Assembly: GCA_025980355.1 (NCBI GenBank)
Contig: JAICXR010000274.1
Location: forward strand, 1 to 5,234
Reading direction: 5' to 3'
Source of the DNA: Chloroflexota bacterium
GTDB lineage: Bacteria > Chloroflexota > UBA4733
Length of the DNA: 5,234 bases
How positions within the stretch are numbered: position 1 is the stretch's first letter; each line of letters begins with the position of its first letter. This document shows positions 4,773-5,234 of this stretch, in pieces. The notes under the pieces are model-generated. The model saw only the letters and a program-made list of their open reading frames with translations. It was not told where the DNA came from and made no database searches. The translations under genes and the position numbers were made by a program.

Positions 4773-5234
4773 GAGCGGCGGTGCTGCGCACGCTCGGGGG
4801 CACGCTGCAGATCGAGGAGATACCGCGACCGGAGCCGCGTGCCGGCGAGGTGCTCATCAAAGTCCGGGCCTGCGGCGTCTGCCATACTGACCTCCATGTG
4901 ATGAAGGGCGAAGTGGCCTTCCCGTTGCCGTGCGTCCTCGGCCACGAGATCTCCGGGACCGTGACGGCGCTGGGCCCCGGGGTCACGGGGTTGACCGTTG
5001 ATCAGCGGGTGGTGTGCAGCTTCATCATGCCCTGCGGCCAGTGCGCCTCCTGCGCCCAGGGCCGTGACGACCTCTGCGAGACCTTCTTCGCCTACAACCG
5101 GCTGCAGGGCAAGCTCTACGACGGGGAGACCCGGTTGCGCGACGGCGCCGGCACGCCGCTCTGGATGTACTCCATGGGCGGCCTGGCGGAGTACGCCGTC
5201 GTGCCGGCCACCGACGTCTTCCCCTTGCCGGAGC
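4769..5234 (+). CDS. Zinc-dependent alcohol dehydrogenase (MDR family), N-terminal part
   Basis: An open frame from ATG 4769 to the right edge gives 155 residues of the GroES-like catalytic domain of a medium-chain dehydrogenase. Seen: the catalytic-zinc motif GVCHTDLH (Cys38) and GHE (58-60, His59, Glu60). The full structural-zinc set is Cys89, Cys92, Cys95 and Cys103 in CGQCASCAQGRDDLC. MGGLAEYAVVP (136-146) is the usual strand before the cofactor domain. Between residues 104 and 135 there is a longer insert (YNRLQGKLYDGETRLRDG and following) than in simple ADHs. Such inserts occur in some zinc-dependent ADH subfamilies. The NAD(P) Rossmann domain, hence cofactor choice, lies beyond the window. 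Known role: reversible oxidation of an alcohol, polyol or aldehyde hydrate in the cytosol. The substrate is unknown. It shares a transcript with the IclR regulator through the ATGA overlap, so it probably belongs to the same regulon. Confidence 0.92.
   Translation, partial: MRAAVLRTLGGTLQIEEIPRPEPRAGEVLIKVRACGVCHTDLHVMKGEVAFPLPCVLGHEISGTVTALGPGVTGLTVDQRVVCSFIMPCGQCASCAQGRDDLCETFFAYNRLQGKLYDGETRLRDGAGTPLWMYSMGGLAEYAVVPATDVFPLPE

Noticed and set aside
1..5234. CRISPR arrays, tRNA/rRNA genes, insertion sequences or phage genes
   Set aside because: No spaced direct repeats, RNA-gene signatures, transposase motifs or terminal repeats were seen.

Overview
This is a 5.2-kb, high-GC window of bacterial DNA carrying a catabolic/transport locus. 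It holds five protein genes, two of them cut by the window edges. The organism cannot be named from sequence alone. A Tat-type lipoprotein signal followed by a long Ser/Thr/Ala linker on a sugar-type binding protein, the high GC, and a probably leaderless regulator gene together suggest a Chloroflexota (Thermomicrobia-like) or similar high-GC soil bacterium. That assignment is an inference with modest confidence.

Layout from left to right. (1) The 3' part of a fumarylacetoacetate hydrolase (FAH) family gene on + (to 425) converges on (2) a CoA-acylating methylmalonate/malonate-semialdehyde dehydrogenase gene on - (471-2012). A perfect 10-bp-stem hairpin lies in the 45-bp gap. (3) Upstream of the dehydrogenase on the same strand, 61 bp away, is a family-1 ABC solute-binding lipoprotein (2074-3618). 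(4) A 290-bp divergent intergenic region follows. (5) An IclR-family regulator on + (3909-4772) overlaps by 4 bp (ATGA) with (6) a zinc-dependent alcohol dehydrogenase that runs off the right end.

The most informative structure is in the divergent region. Two 20-bp inverted repeats share the plan CTRTTCA-N6-TGAACAG, at 3691-3710 and 3900-3919. Each sits at the start of one divergent transcription unit, and their centres are 209 bp apart. Two look-alike promoters of form TTGACR-N17-CATYCT fit them, one facing each way. The simplest model is that the IclR protein binds both sites, controlling the binding-protein/semialdehyde-dehydrogenase operon and itself plus the alcohol dehydrogenase.

Working together (inference): the lipoprotein captures a sugar, polyol or related solute. 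The alcohol dehydrogenase and perhaps the FAH-family enzyme process it to a C3/C4 semialdehyde, and the MmsA-type enzyme converts that to acetyl- or propionyl-CoA. No ABC permease or ATPase gene lies in the window, so the transporter partners and the substrate are unknown.
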